Positions 52,753 through 64,000 of a stretch of DNA of 64,000 nucleotides are shown here, one piece after another. Positions within the stretch are counted from its first letter, which is position 1; each line of letters starts with the position of its first letter. The notes beneath the pieces were generated by a model, which was given only the letters and a program-made list of their open reading frames with translations, did not search any database and was not told the origin of the DNA. The DNA is from Paratinospora sagittata (taxonomy: Eukaryota; Streptophyta; Magnoliopsida; Ranunculales; Menispermaceae): assembly GCA_035771175.1 (NCBI GenBank), contig CM069597.1:44155224-44219223 (forward strand), read 5' to 3'. The translations under genes and the position numbers were made by a program.

Positions 52753-55700
52753 ATGGACTATGAACTCTCTGATAGTAGCGGTAAGTTGGTTAAAGATCCT
52801 TTCTTTTGAATTTTTATTTTTATTTTGGTGGTTGTTGTAGCTCATCTCGTGCTTAGGGTTTGTGAATTTTAGAATTTCGTGTGTGCGTGTGTTTTTAATG
52901 TTGTCGAGGAGAGATTCTGTTAGTGGAGCTGCTGAGATGCTGCGAGGAAAGTGGAGGGAGAAATTTAGGGTTTAGGAGTTGATTCGTTGATTCGTGAATT
53001 TAGGGTTTTGAGCTGTACCAAAAATTTTGGATTTTAGGTATTTGTAGTCTCTGTCAAATACAATTTGTTTAAGTGACATGTGATTGGCTTCAAGAAAGGA
53101 GAAAGAAAGAAGTTTTTTGCTCCAGGGTTTGTTTGCTGGGTTCTATATCCTGTGGTTGAAACTTGACATGTTAATGTGGGGACTTTTAGTTTATAAGCTT
53201 TATGATGCAAGAAGAGGGTGTCACGTTCGGAATTTTTGTTAGTTTGATGTCTTGATTCCCATGACGCTAGAGAAGAAAGAAGTTTTCTTTTAAATAGTTC
53301 TTGAATACAGATCAAAATTGAAATTTTCACGGTGAAGTGAAAGGTGCAGAAAGTTGCCATGGTTGTTTTTGGGAAACTTTCTAGTGTCCTGTATTAGTTT
53401 GAAAGCTCAAATCCACAAAGAGGCTTTTTTCCATTTCTTTATGCACCCTGCTATTTGCAGGGTCAGACTGGATTCCATATTGGCGGACAGTTGTAGTTCA
53501 GAGATAAAAATGATGACCACAAGCTGGCTTATATGCCATCCAACTGATACTATAATCTATCTACTTCCATTCTACAGATAATGTCACTACATTGATGAAG
53601 TGGAGTGCTGTTGTTTTTCTTTCTGCTTTAATGTTTAAAGTATGAAACTGTTTTAATCACCTAAAAGTTATAAGAATATAGAAGTACGAAAGAGTCTAAA
53701 TGCACTATGATTGTTGTATAAAGCAGCACGGTGTGCCTTTATGTGCATGGTCACAAATTTCAAGATAGTGTGCCTTCATGTGTTAGGAGAAAATTGGCAA
53801 AATTGACAAAGCCAATTAATAGAAAAAAGTATTAAATGTGCAAAGTTACGATAAAAGCGTAAATAAAATAAATTTTAAAATGACTATGTTTATGATTATG
53901 AAAATTTCTTAAAAAATAGGAATATATTTCTACTATAATTTGTGCATGATAAAGAACACTAATAGTGGACATTTTAATATAATGGCATTGAGCATCAATG
54001 AAATTATTTTGATTTCATAATCAAGAGTTACGGAAAGAAAATTTATTATGCAAATTACAACTTATGGTAGGTTTTCTTGATTAGATTTTTTTGACTTGTG
54101 ATTTAGGGCTTTAATGGAAACTTATAGAACCTAATTTTTGTAAAAAGCTTAAGGCTATGATTATATTTTGGATTTTTTAAAAAATCCTAAAGCAAATATT
54201 TGTTCAAATAAAGATAGAAATATGTTGGGAATAAGTGACTAAACCTTTGTATATTTATTAGTTATGTATTCTTTTAGATTTTATCATTTTCTTTTGCATC
54301 ATGAAAGGATAAAAATATTTTATTTTCCTCATTACCATGTATATAACTAGTGAAATAGGAAATGCTCCTATGATTGAGGTGTTCTCCACCTTGAGAACTG
54401 GTGAAAATGTTAAACTCTTTGGTTCCAATGCTAGAGTTTCTGTAAACTATTTTTCCCAAATCTTAACTAGCACGACTATGTTGAGTATATTTTTGCATTT
54501 CTCAACATGTGTTGGTTCCATTGATCAAAGGAGGAGTGTTGCATTAGGTAGTTGACAACTAATGTAAAATTTTTTGTTAGATTAACTATAACATGAATCT
54601 ACTCTATTAGAATATGTGAATTTTAGGATGCCTTCTTAGCCTCTTAGGTTGTTTCAAAAAATTGGTAAAGGGCATCATATCAATTCTTGATGCGATGATA
54701 AATGAGCTATGGTATTTGCATTACTTTGGATAAGTGTAAGTAAATAAGTTAGTCTATAATAGTAGGCTTAGGGGTAATAACTTTGAAAAGAGGAACATTA
54801 ACATGGGAAGGAATGGAGATAGTTGACACACTATAATTAGGAAGAAAGTGAATATTATATGCTTGCAAAAGACTAAATGGGTAGGTGAAAAATCAAGAGA
54901 AGTGAAAAACACAAGTTTCAAACTATATTAAAAAAATAAAAATATATATGCCAAAATAATAATTAGACAAGAACTTTAAAGAATTTGTCGATCAGGTGAC
55001 TAGGAAGGTAGTAGAGGTATATCGCTGAAATTTAATGTGGTCACGAGTTTGATTCGTGGAAACAACCTCTTGTTATGTAAGGTGAGGTTGCGTACAATAG
55101 ACCTAAAAGTGGTTTGACCCTCCACGGAACCTGCGCATAGGAGGGAGCTACGTGCATTGCACTGCCCTTTTTTTAATTCAATTTATTTAAGAAATTCCCT
55201 AAGGAAAGAAGATACATATGGGAGGAGGAATTAATGGGCATGTTCTAGAAGAAACCTAATCTACATGATAATTGTAGTAGATATTGTGGAACAATGAAAT
55301 TTAGGTCATAACATGAAATTGTCAACCCAAGAACTAAATGATTGAAGTTGGAAGGAGAATAATTAGAAATATTGGAAAGGAAACTAGTTAAAAAATGATA
55401 TTGAGTGTAGATGAGATGACAAACTTAAACTAATGTGGGATAAGATACTACATGCATATAAATAACAACAAAAGTGGTTCTTGTAAAATCAAAAGGGATA
55501 TGACCATCAGTGAAAAAAATTGTTAGTGGAATGAAGAGTTTAGAATTTTCATAAAGTTTAAAACGATAAGCGATAAAACTTGGTGAAATATTAGAGAAAA
55601 CAAATTAAAACAATTATAATATCTTCTAATGCTTGAGAATTGTTCATCGCTTGATCTCCATCTTGACTTGACAAATCATCATAAAGGTTCTTTGCATTTA

Positions 55701-58700
55701 ACTTATACATCTTCATCAATAATTGAGCAAAGAAAAAAGTTAAAAAAGTGGTAAGTAGTGTTAACTTAATGCATGTAATGACTTATGAAGTAGGTTAGGT
55801 ACAAAGGAAGGTGGTAATATTATATATAAACTTGCAAAACTAAGGTAGAGAAAGATAAAAGATATTAACCATATTGAATATATTTGAAGTGATAATCAAA
55901 CAAGATCAATGAAAGGTGGAACTTATTTTAGAAAAAAATATTAAATGAAAATCATCTAGTAAATTTAAGGGTAGACCGACATTATTAATTTAGGAATAAT
56001 TAATAAATATAAACTCTTTTGTATGATTAGCATGCTTTAGATAAAAGCGCGCTTTAAGGAAAATAGAAAGTGCAAGGCTTTTCGATCAAATGATGTTCTT
56101 CTTGAAGTTTGAAGGTACAAAAATATTGCAGTGTTGTAGTTAACCAAATTATTCAATTAAATTATAGTTACTAAGTCGATGTTTACTGATTGAAGGAAAA
56201 ACATTTTGACATCTATTTATGAAATTAAAGTGATATTAAAAAATTTGCAACTTATATAAAGGTGTGAAATTGATCTATTATATGATGAAATCGTGGAAGA
56301 AAGTTATGGAGAGTTGAATAAGAGCTGAAACTTTGGTGTTGAAAAACTAGTTTGATTTTATGCCTATGCGATTGACAATTAAAGCTACTACGTATTAAGG
56401 AGATTGATGGAGAAGTATAAGGAGAAGAAGAAAGGCCTTTATTTGATCTTTACTTATCTAGAGAAGATAAGAGTACCCATAGCTATAATTTGATGGGTTT
56501 TAGGAATTGGGAAAAAATGAGTCACTAACACGTATGTTAATTTGATAAATGATATTTATGATGGAGCAGTAAGTTAATTATAAATCAACTTGCTAAACAT
56601 ATTCAAGAAGATACTCTATGTTGTATGTTATTTATTAGTGATTTTTTTTTCTAAGCAAGTAGCAAAAAAAATATGATAATAGAAGAAGAAAGGCTAAACA
56701 AGGGTCAAGGAAATGAGAAACCCTTGAGAGAAACCATTATAGAGGGAGAGCCCACTTGTTACCCAAATCGTCTAAGCCGAGCCCCAAGTCCTTAAACCCT
56801 GAAACAACCCACAAGTTCTAAACTTGATTATAATCCACTACGTTCCATGATTTAAAATTCTATTATTTGTTCACCCCAAATTGACCAAATCAAGTCGAAA
56901 GTGGTTGTCCTCCAAAGTATGCATAATTTCATGTAGCTCACAAGAGTACGAGAGTTAAGAAAGCCAAAGATGTCGTTAACCCTTGAAGGCTACGTGATTT
57001 TTAGATCAAACTCCTTCGTGAAATCTCTCCACAACTGTTGAGTGAAACCAAACTGAGTGAACATGAGAGATACTTGATTTAGTGCTAATTAATAAAATTA
57101 AATCGATAACAAATGCTAAATTAGAAGTTTGGAGAGACTTTATAATTTAAAAGGTAAAGTCTGAAAGATTAGTAGAATTAAGACCAAGTATTTAAATATT
57201 ATTTTAGTAGAAGTAGTAATACATATTAAGTGTATACAATCAAATTAATTTAAGTCAAGTTTAGCATTCTAATTGTATTTTAAGTTGAATTCAATCTTCA
57301 CACTTTGTTTTTGGTATGTGATATGTGGTATTACGAGCATCAAGTTGGGAATATATTATCTCCAAACCCCCACTGAAATAGAGGAAAATACAATGTTGAA
57401 GTCAATAGATATGATGGAACATGCATTAACTATTGATAGACTTACTTCGACAAAATCTTGGGATTTTTGGCATAAATGCTCAATTGACTTCTTATAGTAA
57501 GTAAAAGGAACAATGGTTCCATATTGGTGGGGAGGTTCACAATCATCACATGTGTAATTGCTAATATAGTATTATAAATCTGAGGTCTAGTCTCTAATGT
57601 TGTCTTGATTTGTCTCCGCATTTGGAATCATATGTTGCAAATATATTATAGGTGTACCAAGTACACTCGGTCTTGCCATCGTAAGTTTTGAGGAGTTGAT
57701 CCATGTAGTCTTATCCTTGACTTGCCAATAGGCTTTTTCTGTATTTGAATCCATTACCTTCATGTGACAATGAAACAACTTTTACTGTTGTGCTAGTTCA
57801 TGCTTTTCATTTTGTAATAGTTTTGAAAAATAGAAAAAAGGGAAGGCAGTGGAGAATACAAGGAAGATAGAGGATGAACCAGAAAATGTCATTGTCACTT
57901 GTGCGGTTCATCTTGATGTCAATAAGCTTTTGGTTGTAACCCATTTGTCATATAATATTGGTCTGGCTTCCCTTCTTGCATTACTAGGATATTGTTGTTA
58001 TTAGAAGGTTTCATAAAAATGACTTGGCTTTGGTACATTCTCATGTTGTAATATAAACTCAGTATTTTTCACTTGTCAACTTTGGTTATAGGAAAGTACA
58101 CACAGATCTCATGGCTACTCAAAGATAACATTGACTTCTTCAGAGACATGAAAATGCATTTAGTACAAGGTCTTATTAGGATTTAAATGGTGAATAGGAA
58201 TCTTTTTTTTTAAAAAAATCTTTATGTTGGAAGAGTGATGTATGTAGATGAAGATAATGATGATAGAAGGCTAGGAGACAAATTCCTGCAAGAGAAGTCT
58301 TTCCTACTTCTACTTCCCTTTTTAGGGTGAAATTTTTGGTTGTCAATGAGTAGGCCTTACCTGAACAAGCCCTACAAACCGCACAAAGAGAGGGCTTTGA
58401 GTTTATTAATTGAACTTGAAAACTGACTAGTTTAATTATTACTAAATTCTTGTTTCTAATTTGCTTTTTATTTCTAAATTCTACATTCTTGTTTCTTATT
58501 TGTCTCATTACTTTCAGTAGTACCTTAATCACAGAATTTGGGAGTAGATAGATTTAAAGATCCCTCATAAATTGAAAATTCTTGCTTGAAGGTTTTTCTT
58601 TCCTTTTTTTTTTTTTGTTGCCTTGTCTTTGAAGTATAAGTTCATTTAGTACATTTAAATAGTCTTTCTAAGTTATACTATCTTCAATTTTGATGTTTTG

Positions 58701-61505
58701 GGAAGCTTTCCAATTTTTTGTGTTCTTCTACAATACCTGCAAAGTTTGCCCAAAATAAAAATCATATAGGCAAATAGTTTTATTTTCACCATTTTGTTAT
58801 AATTTTATTTTATTTGGTTATTTTAGTCTAAAATGGAGGCAAACTTATTATAATATGTATCTATTGTAGGTGGGCAATTTGGCCTGGGACCCATGGGTCT
58901 TGCCTGACTCGATCAAAATGGCTTGACCCTAACCCAGGTCCGATTATTACATGGGCCGGCCCAGTTCGGTCCAAAAATTTATTGGACGGGTCTGGGTTTA
59001 TATATCAAGACTCAACCTAGCTTGAAAGCTCGGTCTGGTCCAAAAATTGATATGCGTGTGTGTTGCACGTGAATATATGTTATTCATTAAGATAATTTCT
59101 TTTTGTTTAATTTGATTTTTTTTCTTCTTATAAAGTATAATTAATTTGTTATAATCTTTGATAAAAGTTTGTGTATTGTAATATAGTATGTAATGTAATA
59201 TGTAATAAGTAATGAAATTATTAAAGAATTATATACATTAAATATAAATGTCATGGAATCAACAAATATTATAAAAGTTATAAAAATATTATAGTGCATT
59301 AAGAAATTAGAATAAGAGTTGTGTTTTGTAGCTTAATATGTAGAATAATAACATTGGGACATTTATTACAAAAGAAGTAAAATGTAAACTATAGGACCAA
59401 AAAAATGATATGCAAAATTATAATAGCATCTAATATTTGTTATATGGACAAAGTTGTTAATTATAAACAAATCAATAAAAAATATTATTTAATTTATGAT
59501 TTATATGTTTTATAATTTATATTCTAATATTTAAAATTTTAATTTAACTTCATTCCATAAACTCGACCCATAAATTGACCAAAGACCTGTTCTGAGGTTT
59601 GGTCTAAAGGCCCGGTCCATATATACATTAGGTCGGGCTTGGGCTAAGATTTTTTAATGTAGGCCCAACACGACTCAAAATTTTATAAGGCCTGACCCAA
59701 TTATTCATTGGCTCGACGGGTTCGGGCTGGGTTGACTTTAATGGCCCAAAGTCCCACCCCTAAGTCTATCTACTCTTATTTTTAATGATTATATAATAAT
59801 AATTTGGTACTATCATGCCTTGCTTAGTTGTGCCCTATGCACTAGAAACCATCATTGCCTTGAGTGCGTCTTGTGCCTTTACATTGTTATATAGTTGGGA
59901 AAAAGCTAATTGTTGTTGACTGAGATAGAAAGGTTGTGCTTCAATTGGAGATGAAAAAGAAAGAAAATTAATTTTGGTGGTTTGAGCTCATATATAAAAG
60001 ACTCAAAAAGACCATTAAGGTAATGTTTGGCAAGTTGAATTTCAACATCTAATTTTCTTGAAGCCTATATGAAATAGAGGTTAACCACTCCAGAGGTCCA
60101 TTCTCCCAAATATAAAGTTGTTTTTCCTTGTAGAGGCTTCAACCTCCACAATACTTAGAGGTTCTTTTGTTTTTAAAGACATGAACTATCCCCTTCAAAA
60201 GCACTTGTTTCTAACCTCAAGCATGAAAGAAAGTTCCCTCTCTTGCTCAAACTCTTAGTGCCTCTCCCAATTCTCAAGTTCCATTTTCTCCTCTCCCTCT
60301 TTCTGTGAAACTCTCAATTTCTCTCTCATCGTCTTTCTCTCAAACGCCACTTCTTTGATCCTCATCCTCTTTCTCTTTCTATAAGATTCAAACCCATTTT
60401 TAATTTTCTTTGCAAATCTTAGGTCTCTTGTTTTCTCATCTTAGTTCTTTTTCCATTCTCATTGCAAGAATGACGCGTCAACTCACTTTCAATTTCTCTA
60501 GTATCTTTAAAATGCATGTTGCTTTTTTTTTTAGAAGAAATGAAAATTTATTAAATAAAAAGAAAAGAAACAAAAGGAAACGAGGGGGAGCAGGGCTCAA
60601 CCAGGAGATGAGCCCCAAAAGACAAAAAAGAAGCTACGATAGAATATGAAGATTCTCCCATCCCCTTAACCAATCCCCAAAGGAAAAACCCCTAGACATC
60701 TTGGAGGCAGCCGTCCAAAGAGAAGCAGAAACCACTGAATCCTCCCAAACAACAAAAAACATCCCAAACTTCTCCTTGGAAAATTTTATTGTTCCCCTTT
60801 GAAAAAAAAAATTCTATCGTTCCTTTCTTGCTAAATCCTCCAAATAATTGCGAGAATAATCATAGGCAGATAGGCCAATACACGTGGGCTTTCTTGTTAA
60901 GGAAGATGTCATTGAATGAGAGTAGAACCTCCAAAAAAATTGGAAAGGAGGAATTATTGATCTCTCTCTCTCTTGATCAATTTTCACAGCCATCTAGATT
61001 CCCTCGTTCAGCATCAATGATGCGCACTGGTTCTGTGATTTTTGTCCATTATTCATCTTCTTCATATTTACTAACATAACAATCATCTTTCTTTTGAATT
61101 GCTTATATCTTTGAATGTGATGAAGTTATACATCCCCTTGCTGAATTCTTTGTATGTATTGAATATTTCATTTTCTCGTTTTTTTATTATGTTTTTATGG
61201 TTTTCTTTAAATTTTGGGTGATGGCATTGGTTCCCTCACTTCAAATTAAGACTGGAATTGATCATCAGCTTTTGTTTTGTTAGAATTACAAGTATTGTCA
61301 TTCTTATTTGCTTTATTTTGCAGGTTTTTATTTAATTGTTGAAATTTGAAGCTCGTATCAAGGGAATTAGTTATTCAATTCTTTGTGCAACACTTCACAT
61401 TTTGAATGATTATCAAACTTTTTTGACCTCTTGATAAATTATTTGAGAATTTTTTTTCCCTTTTATTATATGTGTAATACATATTGTACTTTCTGGTTGG
61501 CCTCA

Positions 61506-61555
<50 letters not shown>

Positions 61556-63626
61556 ATATTTCTCTCATATCTGGAGGTGGAGAGAGGCTAACCAAGCAAC
61601 AGATTTCTGTGCTTTGTACAGTGATTCTCCCGAGGAGTGTTTTCTTCTTGTTGATAAAATCCCTTAGCCCCTTAAAGAAATATTGGTGAGAGATTCTTCA
61701 GGTTTTATGTATACAAGATTATAGAGTGCTAACTTTGGGTTCTATGGCCCCAGGGCTGGTTGTTGTATCTGTTTGGTTTTGCTTTGTTTCATAAAATAAG
61801 TAATATATTTTCCATAAAAAGTATCAAATTCCCCTTTAGGAAGAGGATATTCAACTTTTACTACACATGCTGCCTCTAAAATAAAACTAAAATAAGAGTT
61901 TTTAATATTGGTTTCAAACCACATTGTTTGAATTAAGCTCTTATTGAAATAAAGCTTAAAAATAGTAAGACCTTACGTTTTTTGGCCAATAAGCTATCAA
62001 ATAGGTTCTAAAAGTGCGAGTTAAGAAGAGTGATTAGTTATTGATATGATAAAGGAAGAGGAAAATGTATAATAACATGAAATAATTAAGATATAATCAC
62101 TTGTAATTTAGCCGACCCATTTAGTTGGGAAAATGTGATGAGTTGGAATTGAGCTAACTTTGGAATGTTTTGCAATTGAGATATTTTCCATGAAATTCTT
62201 TCATGAACAGAGCTTAATTTGTTTGGTTGACTTTAATATATGGATTTGTCATCTTCAATCTCACAATAAAGGTGTTCATCCTGTCTAGCTAGTAGTCAAA
62301 ACCAATATCCCTTACTTTTGTTTTGTTTTTGTTTTTCATTTTTTATTCTTCTGTAAATGACTGCAGGCACTGATGATGACCTTCCACCATCGCACCATAA
62401 TAGAGTTCAACGAGTAGGCCGTGTTGCTGGGAATGGAAGACCTGCTCTTCTAAGTTCTGTCCCATACTCTAGGACACATAATGACATGGAGACGCAGATC
62501 CATCTACTTGAGCAAGAAGCTTATAGTTCAGTCCTGCGGGCATTTAAAGCTCAATCAGATGCCATTACATGGGTATTTATCATTATCATCTTCATGCAAT
62601 CAAATAAAACTATGTTTTGTTGATCAAGCCAAAATTAGCCTTGTTCATCTTAAATTCTTCAGGAGAAGGAAGGTTTAATAACAGAACTTAGAAAGGAGCT
62701 TAGAGTATCAGATGAGGAACATAGAGAACTTCTAAGTAGGGTTAATGCTGATGACATCATTCGAAGAATAAGGTCAGATTATTCTACAAGATGATTCTGT
62801 TGCTTTGTCAGTTAGTTCTTTAATAAAATGAAATAGTTTTTGTGTTCCATTAGGGAGTGGCGACAGGCAGGTGGGCACCAAGCTGGTGTGCACAATACAT
62901 CTCAACCTGTTCATGATCCAATCCCCAGTCCTACTGTCTCAGTGTCTCGGAAGAAACAAAAGACAACACAAACAGTGCCTTCATTATCTTTGAATGCTCC
63001 TACCCCTGCTTTGCATTCACAAACTGTTGCTGGTTCAATGCCACCATCATCATCAACAGCAAAAAGAGGAAATGCAATAGGAGCCAAGGGAAAGAAGCCT
63101 AAATCGGTAAGTTAAGATTTTAATGTACAAAGGTCAAGAAAATTGCAAGATTGGATGCATCTCTTTTGTATTCTTTGGAATCTAAAGGCTGCAGGATTGT
63201 CTGGCATTCATATCCTGAAGTTATAAGCCTTTGTTTCCCCTTTCATGAAAAGGGTCAGGTTTTGCTTGGTGTTCCCACAATGAAGCCAATGCAGTACCCT
63301 TCCACTGGTCCAGGTGGAAGGGGCCCAGCTGCTAGTCGGGGTTCCTCTGGTGCTCTTGTGGCAAACGAACCTGCTGAACCAGGCACAACAGATCTATTGG
63401 GCCGGAAAGTGAAGACAAGGTGGCCTGAAGACAACAACTTTTATGATGCTGTTATTACTGACTATAACCCTTCTGAGGTATATTTGATTGTTGACCTCAA
63501 ATGACTTAAATCTTGTACTGTGGTGGTAGCTTACCATATTTGTCAAACCCTTGTCAGGGCCGGCATGCTTTGGTTTATGATATGAATACGCCTAATGAGA
63601 CATGGGAATGGGTTAATCTCAAAGAG
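52753..63626 (+). CDS. EML3: EMSY-like chromatin protein (EML3/EML4-type), 3' end outside window
   Basis: Six exons found, joining in phase: 52753-52780, 62367-62572, 62663-62772, 62854-63106, 63253-63477 and 63558-63626 (297 codons so far). The protein opens '[18 protein letters not shown]', typical of EML3/EML4. An ENT domain spans about residues 43-125 ('[20 protein letters not shown]', '[16 protein letters not shown]', 'IIRRIREWR'). After a Ser/Pro/Lys linker comes an Agenet/Tudor-like fold with '[20 protein letters not shown]' and '[18 protein letters not shown]'. EML proteins bind methylated histone H3 through this fold and act in plant development and immunity in the nucleus. The rest of the Tudor region and the C-terminal coiled coil lie to the right. 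The leader has a 10-codon uORF at 52587-52619. The exon 5 acceptor could be at 63253 or 63259. EML3 rather than EML4 is my best guess. Confidence 0.88.
54995..55175 (+). mobile_element. Au-like SINE
   Basis: Contains the ordered signature of the plant Au SINE: box-B-like GGTCACGAGTTTGATTCGTGG with AAACAACCTCTTG (55039-55073), GAGGTTGCGTACAATAGACC, then CACGGAACCTGCGCATAGGA and GCATTGCACTGCCC before a T-run. It is diverged from the family consensus I remember by scattered substitutions. Confidence 0.8.
58867..59762. mobile_element. Non-autonomous hAT-like element
   Basis: The left end reads TAGGTGGGCAATTTGGCC and the right end, inverted, TAGGGGTGGGACTTTGGGCC. The subterminal regions are full of GGCCCGG/CCGGGCC-type words (GGGCCGGCCCAGTTCGG near 58955, AGGTCGGGCTTGGGC near 59629), as in many plant hAT elements, with an AT-rich centre. 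No transposase frame is present, and no clean 8-bp duplication was found. Confidence 0.6.
60523..60790 (-). mobile_element. 5'-truncated L1-type LINE end
   Basis: On the minus strand a coding remnant ('[21 protein letters not shown]'-like, near 60730-60660) is followed by a 3' end with TTTAATAAATTTTCATTTC and an A-run, the usual finish of plant L1 copies. On the plus strand this appears as a T-run at 60522-60532. Confidence 0.5.
61509..61553. repeat. (AC)n microsatellite
   Basis: About 22 uninterrupted AC units within EML intron 1, followed by AATATATT. A useful length-polymorphism marker. Confidence 0.95.
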
Positions 63627-64000
63627 GTACATCACTTTGCTCAACTATTATCTTGTTTGCTGGTTTTCCACTGTACGCTAGTGCTGATAGCAAATAAAGA
63701 AGTAACTTTGATGTTGTATATTGAAAATGGTTGATGCAATTTTTATGCTCATGTGAGCTGGTTTCAAGAGCATTCTCAGACTTTTTGGCAGTTCTTACTT
63801 TCAACCTGATTCATCACCTACCCCTTTATGGTCAGTCATTTGAAGGGCACATAAAAATGCTAAAAATGCTAATAGCCTGTCTTGTATTGCCCGGGCTTCA
63901 TGAACTCTATTGCAACTTGTCCTCGTGTCTTCTCGAGACTGTTATGAATATACAGAGTGTGCACTTTCTCTTTATTTGAACTTTAAAAATGCCTTGCAAA
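63627..64000 (+). other. Intron of the EML gene running off the window
   Basis: Follows AAAGAG|GTACATC after the Tudor 'WEWVNLKE' exon. The family's next residues ('ISP.DIRW') do not appear before the window ends, so the next exon lies to the right. Confidence 0.75.

Larger units (their letters stand above)
52781..62366 (+). other. Giant first intron of the EML gene
   Basis: A 9.6-kb intron from G|GTAAGTTGG to ACTGCAG|GC, splitting the Gly codon after 'MDYELSDSS'. It holds an Au-like SINE, a hAT-like element, an L1 LINE end and a CA microsatellite. Long stretches (53600-54990, 55180-58860, 61080-61500, 61560-62360) are AT-rich with no recognised exon or repeat boundary. The frames at 57273-57497, 58176-58532 and 60789-61079 show no domain. 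Confidence 0.85.

Noticed and set aside
53034..53360. 108-codon minus-strand frame in EML intron 1
   Set aside because: Antisense to the intron, no domain, no splice support.
58859..59770. 8-bp target duplication for the hAT-like element
   Set aside because: Flanks share only TCTAT at unequal offsets, which is not convincing.
61431..61667. 78-codon frame with a Thr-His repeat
   Set aside because: The repeat is the translated (AC)n microsatellite; the frame lies inside EML intron 1.

Overview
This is nuclear DNA from a flowering plant, most likely a eudicot. The evidence is AT-rich intergenic sequence, short plant-type introns with GT/AG borders and T-rich acceptors, plant-restricted families (MYB-CC factor, DUF761 protein, plant-type mTERF), and a typical plant transposon load: Copia and other LTR elements, tRNA-derived SINEs including an Au-like copy, RTE and L1 LINE remnants, hAT- and Harbinger-like MITEs. 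I cannot name the species.

Six host genes were modelled by hand from codon phase and splice sites. (1) Intronless mTERF-family organellar factor, + strand, 2875-4635, resembling MTERF18/SHOT1. (2) MYB-CC (PHR1-like) transcription factor, + strand, 12384-14253, seven exons. (3) Small DUF761 protein, + strand, 16578-17237. (4) Numb-associated/AAK1-type Ser/Thr kinase, - strand, 21997-25669 coding, with upstream non-coding exon(s) and a TATA box near 27.0 kb. It appears to use a GC-AG intron. (5) SelO-type protein adenylyltransferase, - strand, 32723-42493, eight exons, with a 5.8 kb second intron full of old LINE pieces. (6) EMSY-like (EML3/EML4-type) ENT/Tudor chromatin reader, + strand, from 52753 past the right edge, with a 9.6 kb first intron. 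The genes show no shared pathway; this is an ordinary plant gene neighbourhood shaped by transposons.

Region by region: 0-2.6 kb is AT-rich spacer with MITEs; 2.6-4.7 kb mTERF; 4.7-8.4 kb empty spacer; 8.4-11.1 kb an internally deleted Copia element with two 150-bp LTRs; 11.1-17.3 kb MYB-CC and DUF761 genes; 17.3-22 kb spacer with SINEs and a MITE; 22-27 kb kinase; 27-32.7 kb SINE, a zinc-knuckle gene fragment and an 896-bp solo LTR; 32.7-42.5 kb SelO; 42.7-43.9 kb a terminal-inverted-repeat element that has captured the first coding exon of a reticulon-like (RTNLB) gene and carries palindromic hairpins; 44-52 kb a repeat zone with an intact-looking SINE and two nested solo LTRs, each with its own target-site duplication; 52.3-64 kb the EML gene.

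The most interesting structures are the RTNLB-capturing TIR element, the nested solo LTRs, the gag-less Copia element with TA..CA LTR ends, and the kinase's GC-AG intron. I saw no CRISPR array, no rRNA, no convincing tRNA gene and no clearly new multi-gene system.
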